Positions 1 through 9,217 are shown, numbered from the stretch's first letter. The stretch is 64,000 nucleotides of DNA from Sphingomonas sp. Root720 (GCF_001428605.1 NZ_LMID01000012.1:124001-188000); one strand, 5' to 3'. Notes: generated from the sequence alone by a model not told the origin. A program made the numbers and translations.

Positions 1-1
1 C

Positions 2-565
2 GTCGCCCGCATCTCGGGCAAGGTCGACGCGCGCTGGCTGGCCTGCTTCGCCTTCGTCGCCTTCGCGATCTCCTACCAGATGCGCAGCGGCTACAGCGCC
101 CAGACCGACTATTGGCACTTCATGCTGCCGATGCTGGTGCAGGGGCTTGGGATGAGCACCTTCTTCGTGTCGATGCTCAGCATCTCGCTCGACGGGGTAT
201 CGGCCGACAGGACCCCCTCGGCGACCGGCCTGTCCAACTTCGCCCGGATCACGGGCGGCAGCTTCGCCGCGTCGCTGGTGACGACGATGTGGGACCGGCG
301 CGAGGCGCTGCACCAGAGCCGGCTGGCCGACGCGAGCTCGCCCTTCGACCCACTGTTCCGCCATGCGGTCGACGGCTTCGGCCAGATCGGGCTGAGCGCG
401 CAGCAGGGCTATGCGGCGCTCACCCGCGAGATGGTGGGCCAGGCCTATCTGCTGTCGTCGAACGACATCTTCCGGGTCAGCGCCTGGGCGATGATGGCGA
501 TGATCGCGCTGGTGTGGCTCGTCCGGAAACCGGCCCCGCTGAGCGGCCCGGTGGCGGCGGATTGA
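2..565 (+). CDS. DHA2-type MFS exporter, C-terminal part
   Basis: This is the 3' end of a gene that begins before the window; the reading frame is open from base 2. The visible 187 residues hold hydrophobic helices separated by short loops. The residues around QMRSGYSAQTDYWHFMLPML and the stretch GLSNFARITGGSFAASLVTT resemble the last helices of 14-helix drug:H+ antiporters of the EmrB/QacA (DHA2) group. Such proteins export drugs or toxic compounds across the inner membrane, usually with an EmrA-type adaptor encoded next to them; that part lies outside the window. It converges on lexA with a terminator hairpin between the two genes. The substrate cannot be inferred. Confidence 0.8.
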   Translation, partial: VARISGKVDARWLACFAFVAFAISYQMRSGYSAQTDYWHFMLPMLVQGLGMSTFFVSMLSISLDGVSADRTPSATGLSNFARITGGSFAASLVTTMWDRREALHQSRLADASSPFDPLFRHAVDGFGQIGLSAQQGYAALTREMVGQAYLLSSNDIFRVSAWAMMAMIALVWLVRKPAPLSGPVAAD

Positions 566-569
566 GTCA

Positions 570-596
570 CGTCGTCATCCTGGCGAAAGCCGGACT
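570..596. repeat. REP-like half element
   Basis: The sequence CGTCATCCTGGCGAAAGCCGG just after the exporter stop codon matches a family of intergenic repeats in this window (also near 17.2, 34.3, 39.2, 44.3 and 49.9 kb). Only one arm is recognisable here. Confidence 0.55.
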
Positions 597-640
597 CCGC
601 TGGCTGACGAGACGGGAACCCCTGCCATCGCAGGGACATG

Positions 641-672
641 ATAAAAGGGGGGAGCCAGGCCCTCCCCCTTAT
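641..672. terminator. Bidirectional terminator between the exporter and lexA
   Basis: A run of G (AAGGGGGGAG) pairs with CTCCCCCTT around a short CCAGGC loop. It is flanked by A-rich sequence on the left and a short T-containing stretch on the right, so it can work for both convergent genes. It touches the lexA stop codon. Confidence 0.7.
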
Positions 673-1346
673 CAATAGCGTCGCAGCAGCCCCGCGAGCT
701 TGCCCTGGATACGGACCTGGTCGGGCTTGTAGCGCTGCGGATCATAGGCGCGGTTGGCCGGATCGAGCCGGACCATCGCGCCCTCGCGGCGGAAATATTT
801 GAGCGTCGCCTCGGCGTCGGCGATCAGCGCGACGACGATCTCGCCGTCGCGGGCCGTCTCGGCGCGACGGATCAGCGCATAGTCGCCGTCGAGGATGCCG
901 GCCTCGACCATCGAGTCTCCCGACACCTCGAGCGCATAATGCTCGCCCGGGCCGAGCAGCGCGGCGGGCACCGACAGGCTGCTCTGACCTTCGAGCGCCT
1001 CGATCGGCATGCCGGCGGCGATGCGGCCGTGCAGGGGGATCTCCAGCACATTCTCGTTCGCGGCGTGTGGAACGGCCGGCGGCGTCGCCTTGCTCGTCTT
1101 GGCGGGGGCAGGCGTGCTCTTCGCGACCGCCGTCTCGGGCATGCGCAGCACCTCGAGAGCGCGGGCGCGGTTCGGCAGGCGGCGGATGAAATGGCGTTCC
1201 TCGAGCGCGCTGATCAGGCGGTGCACGCCCGACTTCGACTTGAGGTCGAGCGCTTCCTTCATCTCCTCGAACGAGGGGGACACGCCGGTTTCCAATAACC
1301 GGTCGTTGATGAAGCATAGCAGTTCATGTTGCTTGCGGGTCAGCAT
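672..1346 (-). CDS. lexA: LexA repressor, SOS master regulator
   Basis: LexA represses DNA-damage genes and cleaves itself when RecA filaments form. The 224-residue protein has the winged-helix N-terminus (starts [13 protein letters not shown]) and the S24 peptidase fold at the C-terminus. The cleavage site is A111-G112 in GRIAAGMP. The catalytic pair is S145 (SGDSMVEAG) and K183 (TLKYF), close to the spacing in E. coli LexA (S119/K156). A linker of about 25 residues rich in Ala, Pro, Thr and Lys separates the domains. A LexA box lies 19 bases upstream of the start, which indicates autorepression. Four further perfect boxes in this window are candidate targets of this protein. It follows moeA but has its own promoter. 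Confidence 0.97.
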   Translation of the reverse strand: MLTRKQHELLCFINDRLLETGVSPSFEEMKEALDLKSKSGVHRLISALEERHFIRRLPNRARALEVLRMPETAVAKSTPAPAKTSKATPPAVPHAANENVLEIPLHGRIAAGMPIEALEGQSSLSVPAALLGPGEHYALEVSGDSMVEAGILDGDYALIRRAETARDGEIVVALIADAEATLKYFRREGAMVRLDPANRAYDPQRYKPDQVRIQGKLAGLLRRY

Positions 1347-1364
1347 GGCGATCGCCTTCGTCGG

Positions 1365-1379
1365 GAACGGACGGAGAAC
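1365..1379 (-). promoter_or_regulatory. LexA box upstream of lexA
   Basis: On the minus strand this reads GTTCTCCGTCCGTTC, a perfect GTTC-N7-GTTC direct repeat. That is the established LexA operator of Alphaproteobacteria. It sits 19 bp before the lexA start codon, as expected for autoregulation. Confidence 0.9.
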
Positions 1380-1403
1380 ATTTAGGCAACCGGCCGGAAT
1401 CTG

Positions 1404-2591
1404 TCAAGCGATCGGGAAAATCGGCACCTCGGCTCCGGGCTCAAGGGCCGGGGCGTCGGGCGGCCGGGCGATCAGGAAGGCGGCCTCGACCAGCGCGGAC
1501 AGGCCCGCGCTGTCCTGACCCGCCAGTGGGACGGCGCGGCCGTCGACCCAGTGGCCGCGGAAATATTCGGCGCGGTTGCCGGTCGCGGCGAGCGGTGCGC
1601 CGAGGCGGGCGATCATCGGTTCGGGCACCGGCGTCGCGGCGCCGAGCAGGTGCGCGATCAGCGGCCGCGCGAACAGCATCGCCGTCACGAAGGCGGAAAC
1701 GGGGTTGCCGGGCAGGCCCAGCACGACCGCGTCGCCCAGCGTGCCGATCATCACGGGCTTGCCCGGCTTCATGCGCACCCGCCAGAAATCGATGCTGGCC
1801 CCCGCCTTCTCCAGCGCGGGAAGGACGAGGTCATGGTCGCCGACCGAAGCGCCGCCGGTGGTGACGATGATGTCGGCGCTCCCGGCCATCGCGGCGAAGG
1901 CGGCGGTGATCAGGTCGAGATCGTCGCGGACGATGCCATGGTCGCGCACCTCGCAGGCGCCGGACCCGAGCAGAGCCGCCAGCATCGGCCCGTTCGACGC
2001 GGGCAGCATCGCGCCCGGGGTCGGTTCGCCGGCGGGCAGCAGTTCGTTGCCGGTCGACAGGATCGCGATCCGGGGGCGCCGGCGGACGGCGATGGCGCCG
2101 TGGCCGCCGCTCGCCGCGAGCGCGATCGCCGCCGCGCCGATCGGCATGCCCGGCGGCAGGAGCAGGTCGCCCTCGGCGAAGTCGCTGCCCCGGCGGCGGA
2201 TGTGCGCCCCGATCCGGGGCGGCCCCTCGCCTGCCATCGCCAGCCGGTCGCCGTCGCGCGCGGCCTCCTCCTGGACCAGGATCGCGTCGGCGCCCTGCGG
2301 CAGCGGCGCGCCGGTGAAGATCCGCGCGGCCTCGCCCGGCGCCAGCGCGCGATCGAGCCCGCCGCCGGCCGCGCTCTCGCCCACCACCGTCCAGGGGCCC
2401 GGCCGCTCGTCGAAGCGGATCGCATAGCCGTCCATCGCCGACAGGTCGGCGGCGGGCTGGGTGCGTCGCGCGCGCACGTCCCCGGCGGTATAGCGGCCGG
2501 CCGCGTCGGTCAGCGCGACGGTCTCGATCGCGAGCGGCGGCTTCAGCGCGAGCATGCGCGCCTGCGCTTCGGCAACCGCGATCATCGCCAT
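1404..2591 (-). CDS. moeA: Molybdopterin molybdotransferase MoeA
   Basis: MoeA inserts molybdate into adenylylated molybdopterin in the last step of molybdenum cofactor synthesis. The 395-residue protein is full length for the family. Recognisable motifs are the N-terminal SAMDGYA stretch, ILSTGNELLPAGEPTPGAML in the central MoCF-binding domain, TTGGASVGDHD, and GLPGNPVSAFV. Its start codon overlaps the moaC stop codon by one base (TGATG), so the two are probably translationally coupled. Stop and start positions are unambiguous. Confidence 0.95.
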   Translation of the reverse strand: MAMIAVAEAQARMLALKPPLAIETVALTDAAGRYTAGDVRARRTQPAADLSAMDGYAIRFDERPGPWTVVGESAAGGGLDRALAPGEAARIFTGAPLPQGADAILVQEEAARDGDRLAMAGEGPPRIGAHIRRRGSDFAEGDLLLPPGMPIGAAAIALAASGGHGAIAVRRRPRIAILSTGNELLPAGEPTPGAMLPASNGPMLAALLGSGACEVRDHGIVRDDLDLITAAFAAMAGSADIIVTTGGASVGDHDLVLPALEKAGASIDFWRVRMKPGKPVMIGTLGDAVVLGLPGNPVSAFVTAMLFARPLIAHLLGAATPVPEPMIARLGAPLAATGNRAEYFRGHWVDGRAVPLAGQDSAGLSALVEAAFLIARPPDAPALEPGAEVPIFPIA

Positions 2592-3064
2592 CAGCCAGCT
2601 TTCCAGTCGCCCGACCGGCCGCCGGTCTTGGACAGCAGGCGGACGCCCTCGATCCGCATTCCCCGGTCGAGCGCCTTGGCCATGTCGTAGACGGTCAGCA
2701 GCGCGGCGGTGACGGCGGTCAGCGCCTCCATCTCGATGCCGGTGGTGTAGGTGGTGACGACGGTCGCGGTTGCACGGATGCCGTCGGCCTCGATCGCGAG
2801 ATCGACCGTCACGCCCGAGATCGGCAGCGGATGGCAGAGCGGGATCAGGTCGGCGGTCTTCTTCGCCGCCATGATCCCGGCGATGCGGGCGACCGCCAGG
2901 ACGTCGCCCTTCTTGACCGATCCGGCGCGGATCGCGTCGAGCGCCTCCGGGCCGATCAGGATGCGTCCTTCGGCTACCGCCTCGCGCTTCGTCTCTGCCT
3001 TGGCCGACACGTCGACCATGCGGGCGGCGCCCTCGGCGTCGATATGGGTGAGCCCGGATGTCAT
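2591..3064 (-). CDS. moaC: Cyclic pyranopterin monophosphate synthase MoaC
   Basis: MoaC converts 3',8-cyclo-7,8-dihydro-GTP into cyclic pyranopterin monophosphate in molybdenum cofactor synthesis. The 157-residue protein is of usual length. It shows [18 protein letters not shown] near the N-terminus, [12 protein letters not shown] in the middle, and [20 protein letters not shown] with the following KALD catalytic lysine region near the C-terminus. It overlaps trpC upstream by four bases (ATGA) and moeA downstream by one base, giving a tight trpC-moaC-moeA transcription unit. Confidence 0.96.
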   Translation of the reverse strand: MTSGLTHIDAEGAARMVDVSAKAETKREAVAEGRILIGPEALDAIRAGSVKKGDVLAVARIAGIMAAKKTADLIPLCHPLPISGVTVDLAIEADGIRATATVVTTYTTGIEMEALTAVTAALLTVYDMAKALDRGMRIEGVRLLSKTGGRSGDWKAG

Positions 3065-3855
3065 GCCCCGGTCAGCAGCCTGCGGGTGGCGGCGGCGACG
3101 TCGTCGTGCCGCATCAGCGCCTCGCCGACGAGGAAGCAGCGCACGCCATGCCCGGCCATCGCGTCGAGATCGGCCTTCGAACCGAGGCCGCTTTCGGCGA
3201 CGAAGGTGCAGCCCTCGGGCGCGCGGCCGACCAGTTCGTAGGTGCGCGAGAAATCGACGGTGAAGTCGCGCAGGTCGCGATTGTTCACCCCGATCAGGCG
3301 CGAGCGGAGCCGGAGCGCGCGGTCGAATTCGCTATCGTCGTGCACCTCGACCAGCACGTCCATGCCATGCTCGATCGCGGCAGCTTCGATCTCGGCCATC
3401 TCTCCGTCGTCCAGTGCGGCGACGATGATCAGGATCGCATCGGCGCCCAGCGCGCGCGCCTCGGTCACCTGCCAGGGATCGACCATGAAGTCCTTGCGCA
3501 GGGCCGGCAGCGCACAGGCGGCGCGCGCCGCGACCAGATAATCGTCATGACCCTGGAAATAGGGGGCATCGGTCAGCACCGACAGGCAGGCCGCTCCGGC
3601 CGCCTCATAGGCGCGGGCATGGGCGGGCGGATCGAAGTCCGGGCGGATCAGGCCCTTCGACGGGGAGGCCTTCTTGATCTCGGCGATCAGGCCGTAGCCG
3701 CCCTCGGCCACCTTGCGGTCGAGCGCGGCGCGGAAGCCGCGCGGTGCGCCGGCGGCGTTCGCCCGCGCGGAAAGATCCGCGAAGGAGGTCTCCGCCTTGC
3801 GCCGTGCGACATGGTCGCGCTTGGCGGCGCAGATCTCGGTCAGCTTGTTGCTCAT
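3061..3855 (-). CDS. trpC: Indole-3-glycerol phosphate synthase TrpC
   Basis: TrpC closes the indole ring in tryptophan synthesis, turning carboxyphenylaminodeoxyribulose phosphate into indole-3-glycerol phosphate. The 264 residues form a single TIM barrel. Motifs include [11 protein letters not shown] with the catalytic lysine, [11 protein letters not shown], and [13 protein letters not shown]. It is a stand-alone TrpC, not fused to TrpF. The usual partners trpD and trpG lie about 11.6 kb away on the same strand, with unrelated genes between. No strong ribosome-binding site is visible before the ATG, which fits a gene once translated from an upstream neighbour. Confidence 0.96.
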   Translation of the reverse strand: MSNKLTEICAAKRDHVARRKAETSFADLSARANAAGAPRGFRAALDRKVAEGGYGLIAEIKKASPSKGLIRPDFDPPAHARAYEAAGAACLSVLTDAPYFQGHDDYLVAARAACALPALRKDFMVDPWQVTEARALGADAILIIVAALDDGEMAEIEAAAIEHGMDVLVEVHDDSEFDRALRLRSRLIGVNNRDLRDFTVDFSRTYELVGRAPEGCTFVAESGLGSKADLDAMAGHGVRCFLVGEALMRHDDVAAATRRLLTGA

Positions 3856-3927
3856 CGCCGGGCGGCATAGCGGGCGGGCGATCGGGGGTCCAGATTTTGT
3901 GAGATAGCCGGAACCCCAAACTCCTGA

Positions 3928-4788
3928 TCAGATCGCGTTCAGTGCCGCCATCGCCTCCGCCGGCAGTTCGAGTGCGGCCGCCGCGAGATTCTCGTGCAGA
4001 TGGGCGACCGAGGCGGTCCCGGGTATCAGCAGCAGGTTCGGCGAGCGCCGCAGCAGCCAGGCGAGCGCGACCTGCATCGGCGTCGCGTCCAGGCCCGCCG
4101 CGACCTCGGACAGCGTGGAAGATTGCAGCGGGGTGAAGCCGCCCAGCGGGAAGAAGGGGACATAGGCGATCCCCTTGGCCGCGAGGTCGTCGATCAGCGC
4201 GTCGTCGTCGCGGTGCGCGATGTTGTACATGTTCTGCACGCAGACGATGTCGGCGATGCGGCGGCCTTCCTCGATCTGCGACGCGGTGGCGTTGCTCAGG
4301 CCGATGGACCGGACGAGGCCTTCGCGCTGGAGCTCGGCCAGCACGGTCAGTTCGGGCTCGATCGATCCTTCGCTCGGCGCGTGGATATCGCCCATGACGC
4401 GCAGGTTGACGATGTCGAGCCGGTCGAGGCCCAGGTTGCGCAGATTGTCATGTACGGCCTGACGCAACTGGGCCGGGGCCATTGCGGGCAGCCAGGCGCC
4501 CGCGCCGTCGCGGCGGGCGCCGACCTTGGTGACGATGACGAGATCGTCGGGATAGGGGGCCAGCGCCTCGCGGATCAGCCGGTTGGTGACTTGCGGACCG
4601 TAGAAGTCGCTGGTATCGATATGGTTCACGCCGGCATCGATCGCCGCACGCAGCACCGCGATGGCGCCGCTATGGTCCTTCGGTGGCCCGAACACGCCTG
4701 GGCCGGCCAATTGCATCGCGCCATAGCCGAGCCGCCTCACGGGCCGGCCTGCGAGGAAAAAGCTGTCGTCGACGATGGCGGTGGGCAT
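3928..4788 (-). CDS. pdxI: Aldo/keto reductase, PdxI (YdbC)-like pyridoxal reductase
   Basis: The 286-residue protein closely follows what I remember of E. coli YdbC/PdxI, an NADPH-dependent reductase of pyridoxal to pyridoxine. Shared stretches are RLGYGAMQLAGPGVFGPP, GVNHIDTSDFYGP, AYVPFFPLGGFTPLQSST and MQVALAWLLRRSPN. The catalytic Asp, Tyr and Lys of the AKR fold are visible (DTSDFYG, IVTKVGA). The position of the usual AKR His reads NLRVM, an Arg, as in the YdbC group. I chose the ATG at 4788 because AAGGAGA precedes it; an in-frame ATG 24 bases upstream is possible but lacks a good site. It is divergent from a LysR regulator that may control it. Confidence 0.85.
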   Translation of the reverse strand: MPTAIVDDSFFLAGRPVRRLGYGAMQLAGPGVFGPPKDHSGAIAVLRAAIDAGVNHIDTSDFYGPQVTNRLIREALAPYPDDLVIVTKVGARRDGAGAWLPAMAPAQLRQAVHDNLRNLGLDRLDIVNLRVMGDIHAPSEGSIEPELTVLAELQREGLVRSIGLSNATASQIEEGRRIADIVCVQNMYNIAHRDDDALIDDLAAKGIAYVPFFPLGGFTPLQSSTLSEVAAGLDATPMQVALAWLLRRSPNLLLIPGTASVAHLHENLAAAALELPAEAMAALNAI

Positions 4789-4877
4789 GGCGGTCTCCTT
4801 CATGCCCACCATCTAGGGCTTGCCGCGGCGTTCGATTAGTTGCCAACATCTGGACAGGTTGTACGGGAAATCGAACG

Positions 4878-5774
4878 ATTCGCACCGATCTGGAGGAACT
4901 GAATGCCTTTGTCGCGGTCGCCCGTGCAGGCGGCTTCCGCGAAGCCGCGCGGATAAACGGCGTCAGTGCCTCGGGCATCAGCGAGGCGGTGCGGCGTCTG
5001 GAAGCGCAGTTGGCAGTACGCCTGCTCAACCGCACGACGCGCAGCGTGGTGCCGACCGAAGCGGGGCTTCGCCTGCTGGAGCGCCTGGGCCCGGCGCTGC
5101 GCGAGGTCGAGGCCGCGCTCGACGTGGTCAACGGTTTCCGCGATAGGCCGGCGGGCACGCTCAGGCTCAACGTTCCGGTCAGCGTCGCGCGGCTGGTGCT
5201 GCCCGCCATCGTCATACCCTTCCTGAAAGCCTATCCGGAGATTCGGATGGAGCTGGCCGCCGAGGACAGCTTCGTCGATGTGCTCGCCGCGGGCTGCGAT
5301 GCCGGCATCCGCTATGACGAGCGGCTGGAGCAGGACATGATCGCGGTGCCGATCGGTCCCCGCGTCCAGCGCTTCGCCACCGCCGCCGCGCCCGCCTATC
5401 TCGATGCGCGCGGCCGGCCCGAGCATCCGCGCGACCTGCTCGACCATGCCTGCCTGCGGGGGCGCTTCTCCAGCGGGGCCATGCCGCCCTGGGACTATGT
5501 CCGGGACGGGGAGATGGTGCGCATCGAACCCAACGGCCCGCTGGTGGTGAGCCCCGGTGGCGCCGCGGAACTGGCGATCGAGACCGCGATCGCGGGGCTG
5601 GGCGTCATCCACCTGTTCGAAGACTGGCTGCGGCCGCATATCGACAGTGGCGCGCTCGAACCTGTGCTGGAACCCTGGTGGGAATCCTTCCGCGGCCCGT
5701 TTCTCTATTATCCCGGACGCCGCCTCGTCCCCGCGCCGCTGCGCGCTTTTGTCGATTTCATCAAGGCCCGCTGA
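4878..5774 (+). CDS. LysR-family transcriptional regulator
   Basis: The protein begins with a LysR winged helix-turn-helix (DLEELNAFVAVARAGGFREA, then ISEAVRRLEAQL) and continues into a substrate-binding domain with RLNVPVSVARLVLP and DAGIRYDERLEQDMIAVPIG. It belongs to the DsdC/AaeR-like group. The start is unclear. The frame has no ATG or TTG near the helix-turn-helix; the only canonical start is GTG at 4683, which would overlap the divergent reductase by about 106 bases and add about 65 unusual Arg-rich residues. I give the ATT at 4878, which yields a normal 298-residue LysR, as the most reasonable beginning. It probably regulates the divergent PdxI-like gene. Confidence 0.8.
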   Translation: MRTDLEELNAFVAVARAGGFREAARINGVSASGISEAVRRLEAQLAVRLLNRTTRSVVPTEAGLRLLERLGPALREVEAALDVVNGFRDRPAGTLRLNVPVSVARLVLPAIVIPFLKAYPEIRMELAAEDSFVDVLAAGCDAGIRYDERLEQDMIAVPIGPRVQRFATAAAPAYLDARGRPEHPRDLLDHACLRGRFSSGAMPPWDYVRDGEMVRIEPNGPLVVSPGGAAELAIETAIAGLGVIHLFEDWLRPHIDSGALEPVLEPWWESFRGPFLYYPGRRLVPAPLRAFVDFIKAR

Positions 5775-5892
5775 TCCGCGCGCCAGCGACGGAGCGGTTG
5801 CCGTTCGTCGGGGCGACCATCGCCGTCGCCGGAATCGCTCGCCGGACATAGCGGCGGCATCTTCTCGCGATCGCCTGTCGGACGCGCGCACC

Positions 5893-7524
5893 TCAGCCGC
5901 GGTGACGCGCCTCCGACAAGTCGAGTTCGCGGGTGAGCTTGCGCGCCGTCTCGCTGCCGATCTGTCGCGCCCGGGCAAGTTCGGCGAGCGCGGCGCGTTC
6001 GGCCTTGACCCCGACGAGGCCGAATTCGCGGACGAGCCCCTCTTCGGCGCGCGTCGCGTCGGACAGGCCCTGGCTGCGGCTTTCGATGCGTTCGCGGTAG
6101 AGGTCCATGACCCGGGCGCCGGCTGCGGCGTAGCGATCGGCCTCGCCATGGTCGACCGCCAGCGCATGCTGACGATGTTCGATCGCACGGATCGCCGCCT
6201 CCGCCGCAGCCACCCGCGCGGCATCCTCCTCGGCCTGCCTCGACGGCTCGGCGGGCATGGTCAGTCCCTTGAGCAGCATCGGCAGGGCTATGCTGGCGAT
6301 GACCAGCGAGACGATGATGACCCCGGCGGCGAGGAAAATCGCGAGATCGCGCGCCGGAAAAGGCGTGCCGTCGCCGAGGGCGAGCGGCAGCGTCAGGACG
6401 CCCGCCAGGGTGATCGCGCCGCGAACGCCGGCGAACGACATCGCCGCGACCAGGCGCCAGTCGGGGCTGTGGAGCGCGGTTTGCCGGTCGCGCTTGCGCA
6501 GGATGGTCAGCTTGAGCGACGCCCACACCCACAGGAAGCGCAATGCGGCCAGGCCGGCGACGATCGCGATGACGTAGACGCCCAGCCATATCGGCGCGCT
6601 GTGTCCCGTCAGCGCGACGGTCTGCTCCGCACCGGCCAGGATCGCCGGCAACTGCTCGCCCAGCAGCACGAAGATGATGCCGTTCAGCGCGAACTGGATC
6701 GTATCCCACACCGAATTGCGCCGCATCCGCGTCACCGCCATCGTCTGGCGGGAGATTTCGGCGAAGCTCATCGTCACGCCCGCGCTTACCGCCGCCAGGA
6801 TGCCGGACGCGTGCCAATGCTCGGCCAGCAGATAGGAGCCGAAGGGGATTAGCAGGCTGACGAGGATCTGCGAGCCGGTGTCCTCGCCCCAGCGCCGCGT
6901 GACCCAGGCCTTGACGCGGGTGACGGCCAGGGTGACGGCCACGCCGATCGCGAGCCCAACCCCGGCGACCCACAGGAAGTCGAGTGCGGCGCTACCGGCG
7001 GAAAAGGTGCCGGTCAGAGCTGCCGCGACGGCAAAGCGCAGGCAGACCAGGCCCGAGGCGTCGTTGAGGAGCGATTCCCCTTCGAGGATGTGCATCATCC
7101 GCCTGGGGATCGGTACGCGGGCGGCGATCGCCGAGACCGCGATCGGATCGGTCGGCGAGACGACGGCCGCCAGCGCGAAGGCGATGGCGAGCGGCATCGC
7201 GGGGATCATCCAGTGGATGAACAGACCCATGCCGAGGACGGTCAAAAGGACGAGGCCCAGCGCCAGCTCCACCACGGTCGAGACGTCCTTGAGCAGTTCG
7301 TCCTTGGGGATGCGCCAGCCGTCGAGGAACAGCAGCGGCGGCAGGAAGAGCAGCAGGAACAGCTCGGGATCGAGCTCGACGCGGTAGGAGGTCGACAGGC
7401 CGATGCCCGCGCCCAGCAGGATCTGTACCAGCGGCGTCGGCACCGACACCGGCAGCATCCTGGACAGGGCGCCGCTGACGACGACCGCCAGCAGCAGGAA
7501 GAGCACGATCGATACCGTTTCCAA
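5893..7524 (-). CDS. CPA1-family Na+/H+ antiporter
   Basis: This 543-residue membrane protein exchanges Na+ (or K+) for H+ at the inner membrane. About twelve hydrophobic helices occupy the first 400 residues. Signature motifs are SPTDPIAVSAIAARVP with the transport-site Asp, and EGESLLNDASGLV. The last ~130 residues are a cytoplasmic, charged, helical tail (AEEDAARVAAAEAAIRAIEH), typical of bacterial NhaP/YjcE-type proteins. The start is a TTG with GGAG seven bases before it. The gene converges on the LysR gene. Confidence 0.92.
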   Translation of the reverse strand: METVSIVLFLLLAVVVSGALSRMLPVSVPTPLVQILLGAGIGLSTSYRVELDPELFLLLFLPPLLFLDGWRIPKDELLKDVSTVVELALGLVLLTVLGMGLFIHWMIPAMPLAIAFALAAVVSPTDPIAVSAIAARVPIPRRMMHILEGESLLNDASGLVCLRFAVAAALTGTFSAGSAALDFLWVAGVGLAIGVAVTLAVTRVKAWVTRRWGEDTGSQILVSLLIPFGSYLLAEHWHASGILAAVSAGVTMSFAEISRQTMAVTRMRRNSVWDTIQFALNGIIFVLLGEQLPAILAGAEQTVALTGHSAPIWLGVYVIAIVAGLAALRFLWVWASLKLTILRKRDRQTALHSPDWRLVAAMSFAGVRGAITLAGVLTLPLALGDGTPFPARDLAIFLAAGVIIVSLVIASIALPMLLKGLTMPAEPSRQAEEDAARVAAAEAAIRAIEHRQHALAVDHGEADRYAAAGARVMDLYRERIESRSQGLSDATRAEEGLVREFGLVGVKAERAALAELARARQIGSETARKLTRELDLSEARHRG

Positions 7525-7910
7525 ACTCTCGCTCCGTTGAGGGGGGGCTTCCGCACGGTCGCCGGACGCTGGTTCCTACCAGCCATACGCTCCGGAAGGC
7601 GCCGTTATTCCGCTCATGCCCGTTTATCGTGACGCTGCCGGTCCTGGGCTTCGTCCCGAGCCGGCTGTAAAGCCCTTGGCGCTGGTCCGCCACAGTGCGA
7701 AGGCATACCGGTCGGCGGCGAGCGCGTCGCCGCTCCGACGGGGTGAGCCCCGCGGGAACGGCCTGCAATCGCCCGCGCCGGAAGGCGCCGCTCGTAGAAA
7801 ATCACTCCGCCGGCTGGTTCACGGGGACTCCTCCGCGATGCAATGCCCGCCGACGGTTCGGCGGCCGCGAGGGACTGGCAAGGTGGGCGCGCCGGGCCTA
7901 TCTTCGGTCC
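7525..7910. other. 386-bp intergenic region without a recognisable gene
   Basis: The region lies between the divergent antiporter and VOC genes and must hold both promoters. I see the antiporter ribosome-binding site near 7535 but no convincing coding frame, repeat or RNA. Long open frames across it continue from antisense frames of the VOC gene. Confidence 0.5.
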
Positions 7911-8321
7911 ATGACGGTCGGACTCGACCACAGCATCATCTGGTGCAGCGACAAGGATCGCTCGGCGGGCTTCCTGGCGGAGATGCTCGGGCGGCCGGCG
8001 CCGGTGCCGTTCCTGCATTTCCTGGTGGTCGACATGGACAATGGCGTCTCGCTCGACTTTATGGAGAAGGAGGGGACGGTCGCGCCCCAGCATTACGCCT
8101 TCCTGGTCGACGAGGCGACGTTCGACGCCGTGCTCGGCCGGATCGCGGCGAAGGGCATCGACCATTGGGCCGATCCGGCGCGGACCCGGCCCGGTGCGAT
8201 CAACAGGCATGGCGGCGGGCGCGGGGTCTATTTCGCCGATCCCGACGGCCATCTGCTCGAAGCGATCACCCGGCCCTATCCGCGCGACCGCGGTGGCGAC
8301 GAGTCTTTTCGCCGCCCGTAA
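7911..8321 (+). CDS. VOC (glyoxalase/dioxygenase) superfamily protein
   Basis: The 136-residue protein has the paired beta-alpha-beta-beta-beta modules of the vicinal oxygen chelate fold. It begins TVGLDHSIIWCSDKDRSAGF, typical of module one, and ends with GGGRGVYFADPDGHLLEAITRPY, the common GxYFxDPDGHxxE motif with the metal-ligand Glu. Plausible metal ligands are His in the first strand (LDH) and the final Glu. The substrate is not predictable. Upstream in-frame sequence lacks VOC features, so the ATG at 7911 is preferred. Confidence 0.85.
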   Translation: MTVGLDHSIIWCSDKDRSAGFLAEMLGRPAPVPFLHFLVVDMDNGVSLDFMEKEGTVAPQHYAFLVDEATFDAVLGRIAAKGIDHWADPARTRPGAINRHGGGRGVYFADPDGHLLEAITRPYPRDRGGDESFRRP

Positions 8322-8399
8322 CGAATAAGCTTGCGGCGGCCATCAAGCTGCACGATCATGCCGGGGGGCGGGCGACACCTTGAAAAAGGAAGGTGATCG

Positions 8400-9020
8400 A
8401 TGGTTTCCGCGCATCCGGGCCTCGTCGAACGGGCCAAGAACATCCTCGTCACCCCCAGGACCGAATGGCCCGTCATCGACGCCGAACCGTCCACGGTCGG
8501 CGGCATCTACAAGAATTACGTGCTGGTACTGGCGGCGATACCGGCGATCGCCGGGCTGATCGGCAACGCGCTGTTCGGCTATTCGGTGCTGGGCGTGGCG
8601 TACCGGGTGCCCATCGTCACCGCTCTGTCGTCGGCGATCGCGACCTATATCCTGTCGCTGGTCAGCGTCTATGTGCTGGGCCTGATCATCGACGCGCTGG
8701 CGCCGAGCTTCGGCGGCACCCGCAGCCAGGTGCAGGGCTTCAAGGTCGCGGCCTATTCCAACACCGCCGGATGGGTGGCGGGTATCTTGTCGATCATCCC
8801 GCAGCTCGTGCCGATCGCCGGGCTGCTCAGCCTCTACGGCTTCTACCTGCTCTATCTTGGCTTGCCGGTGGTGATGAAGGCGCCGAAGGAAAAGGCGCTG
8901 GCTTACACGATCGTGACGATCGTCGCCGCGATCATCCTGTTCGTCGTCGTCGGCGCGGTGGTGGGGGCGGTGGGCAGCATCTTCACGCCGGTGATGCCCG
9001 CCGGCGCCCACATACTCTGA
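8400..9020 (+). CDS. Yip1-family integral membrane protein
   Basis: The 206 residues comprise a short cytoplasmic N-terminus (VERAKNILVTPRTEWPVIDA) followed by five predicted membrane helices, matching bacterial Yip1-domain proteins. Pro-rich and Gly-rich turns link the helices. The ATG is preceded by AAGGAAGG. The molecular role of bacterial Yip1 proteins is not established. The gene ends at a strong hairpin. Confidence 0.85.
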   Translation: MVSAHPGLVERAKNILVTPRTEWPVIDAEPSTVGGIYKNYVLVLAAIPAIAGLIGNALFGYSVLGVAYRVPIVTALSSAIATYILSLVSVYVLGLIIDALAPSFGGTRSQVQGFKVAAYSNTAGWVAGILSIIPQLVPIAGLLSLYGFYLLYLGLPVVMKAPKEKALAYTIVTIVAAIILFVVVGAVVGAVGSIFTPVMPAGAHIL

Positions 9021-9033
9021 TCCCCGAAGGGGT

Positions 9034-9062
9034 GGGGCCCGGCCACCGCAAGGCCGGGCCCC
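9034..9062 (+). terminator. Hairpin after the Yip1 gene
   Basis: GGGGCCCGGCC and GGCCGGGCCCC form a perfect 11-bp stem with a 7-base ACCGCAA loop, 14 bases after the Yip1 stop codon. No T-tract follows, so intrinsic termination is likely but not certain. Confidence 0.6.
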
Positions 9063-9155
9063 GCGACGGCCGGGCATTCAAGGGACGTGGAAACCCTGGA
9101 TGCCGACCGTCGCTTGAGCGACGGCCGAAGGGATCGGCCCGCCTCAGGGATATGT

Positions 9156-9181
9156 ATTGCTAATGAAAATTATTCGCAAGT
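9156..9181. promoter_or_regulatory. Fur-box-like sequence with no gene to control
   Basis: TTGCTAATGAAAATTATTCGCAA resembles Fur boxes and has matching outer ends (TTGC and GCAA). It shares the core GAAAAT-ATTCGCAA with the promoter of the receptor at 11.7 kb. It lies beyond the 3' ends of two convergent genes, so no local target is apparent. It may be a remnant of a lost Fur-regulated promoter. Confidence 0.45.
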
Positions 9182-9217
9182 TTATTCGGTGCCCGCGCCG
9201 ATGCCTCTCCTCCTCGA

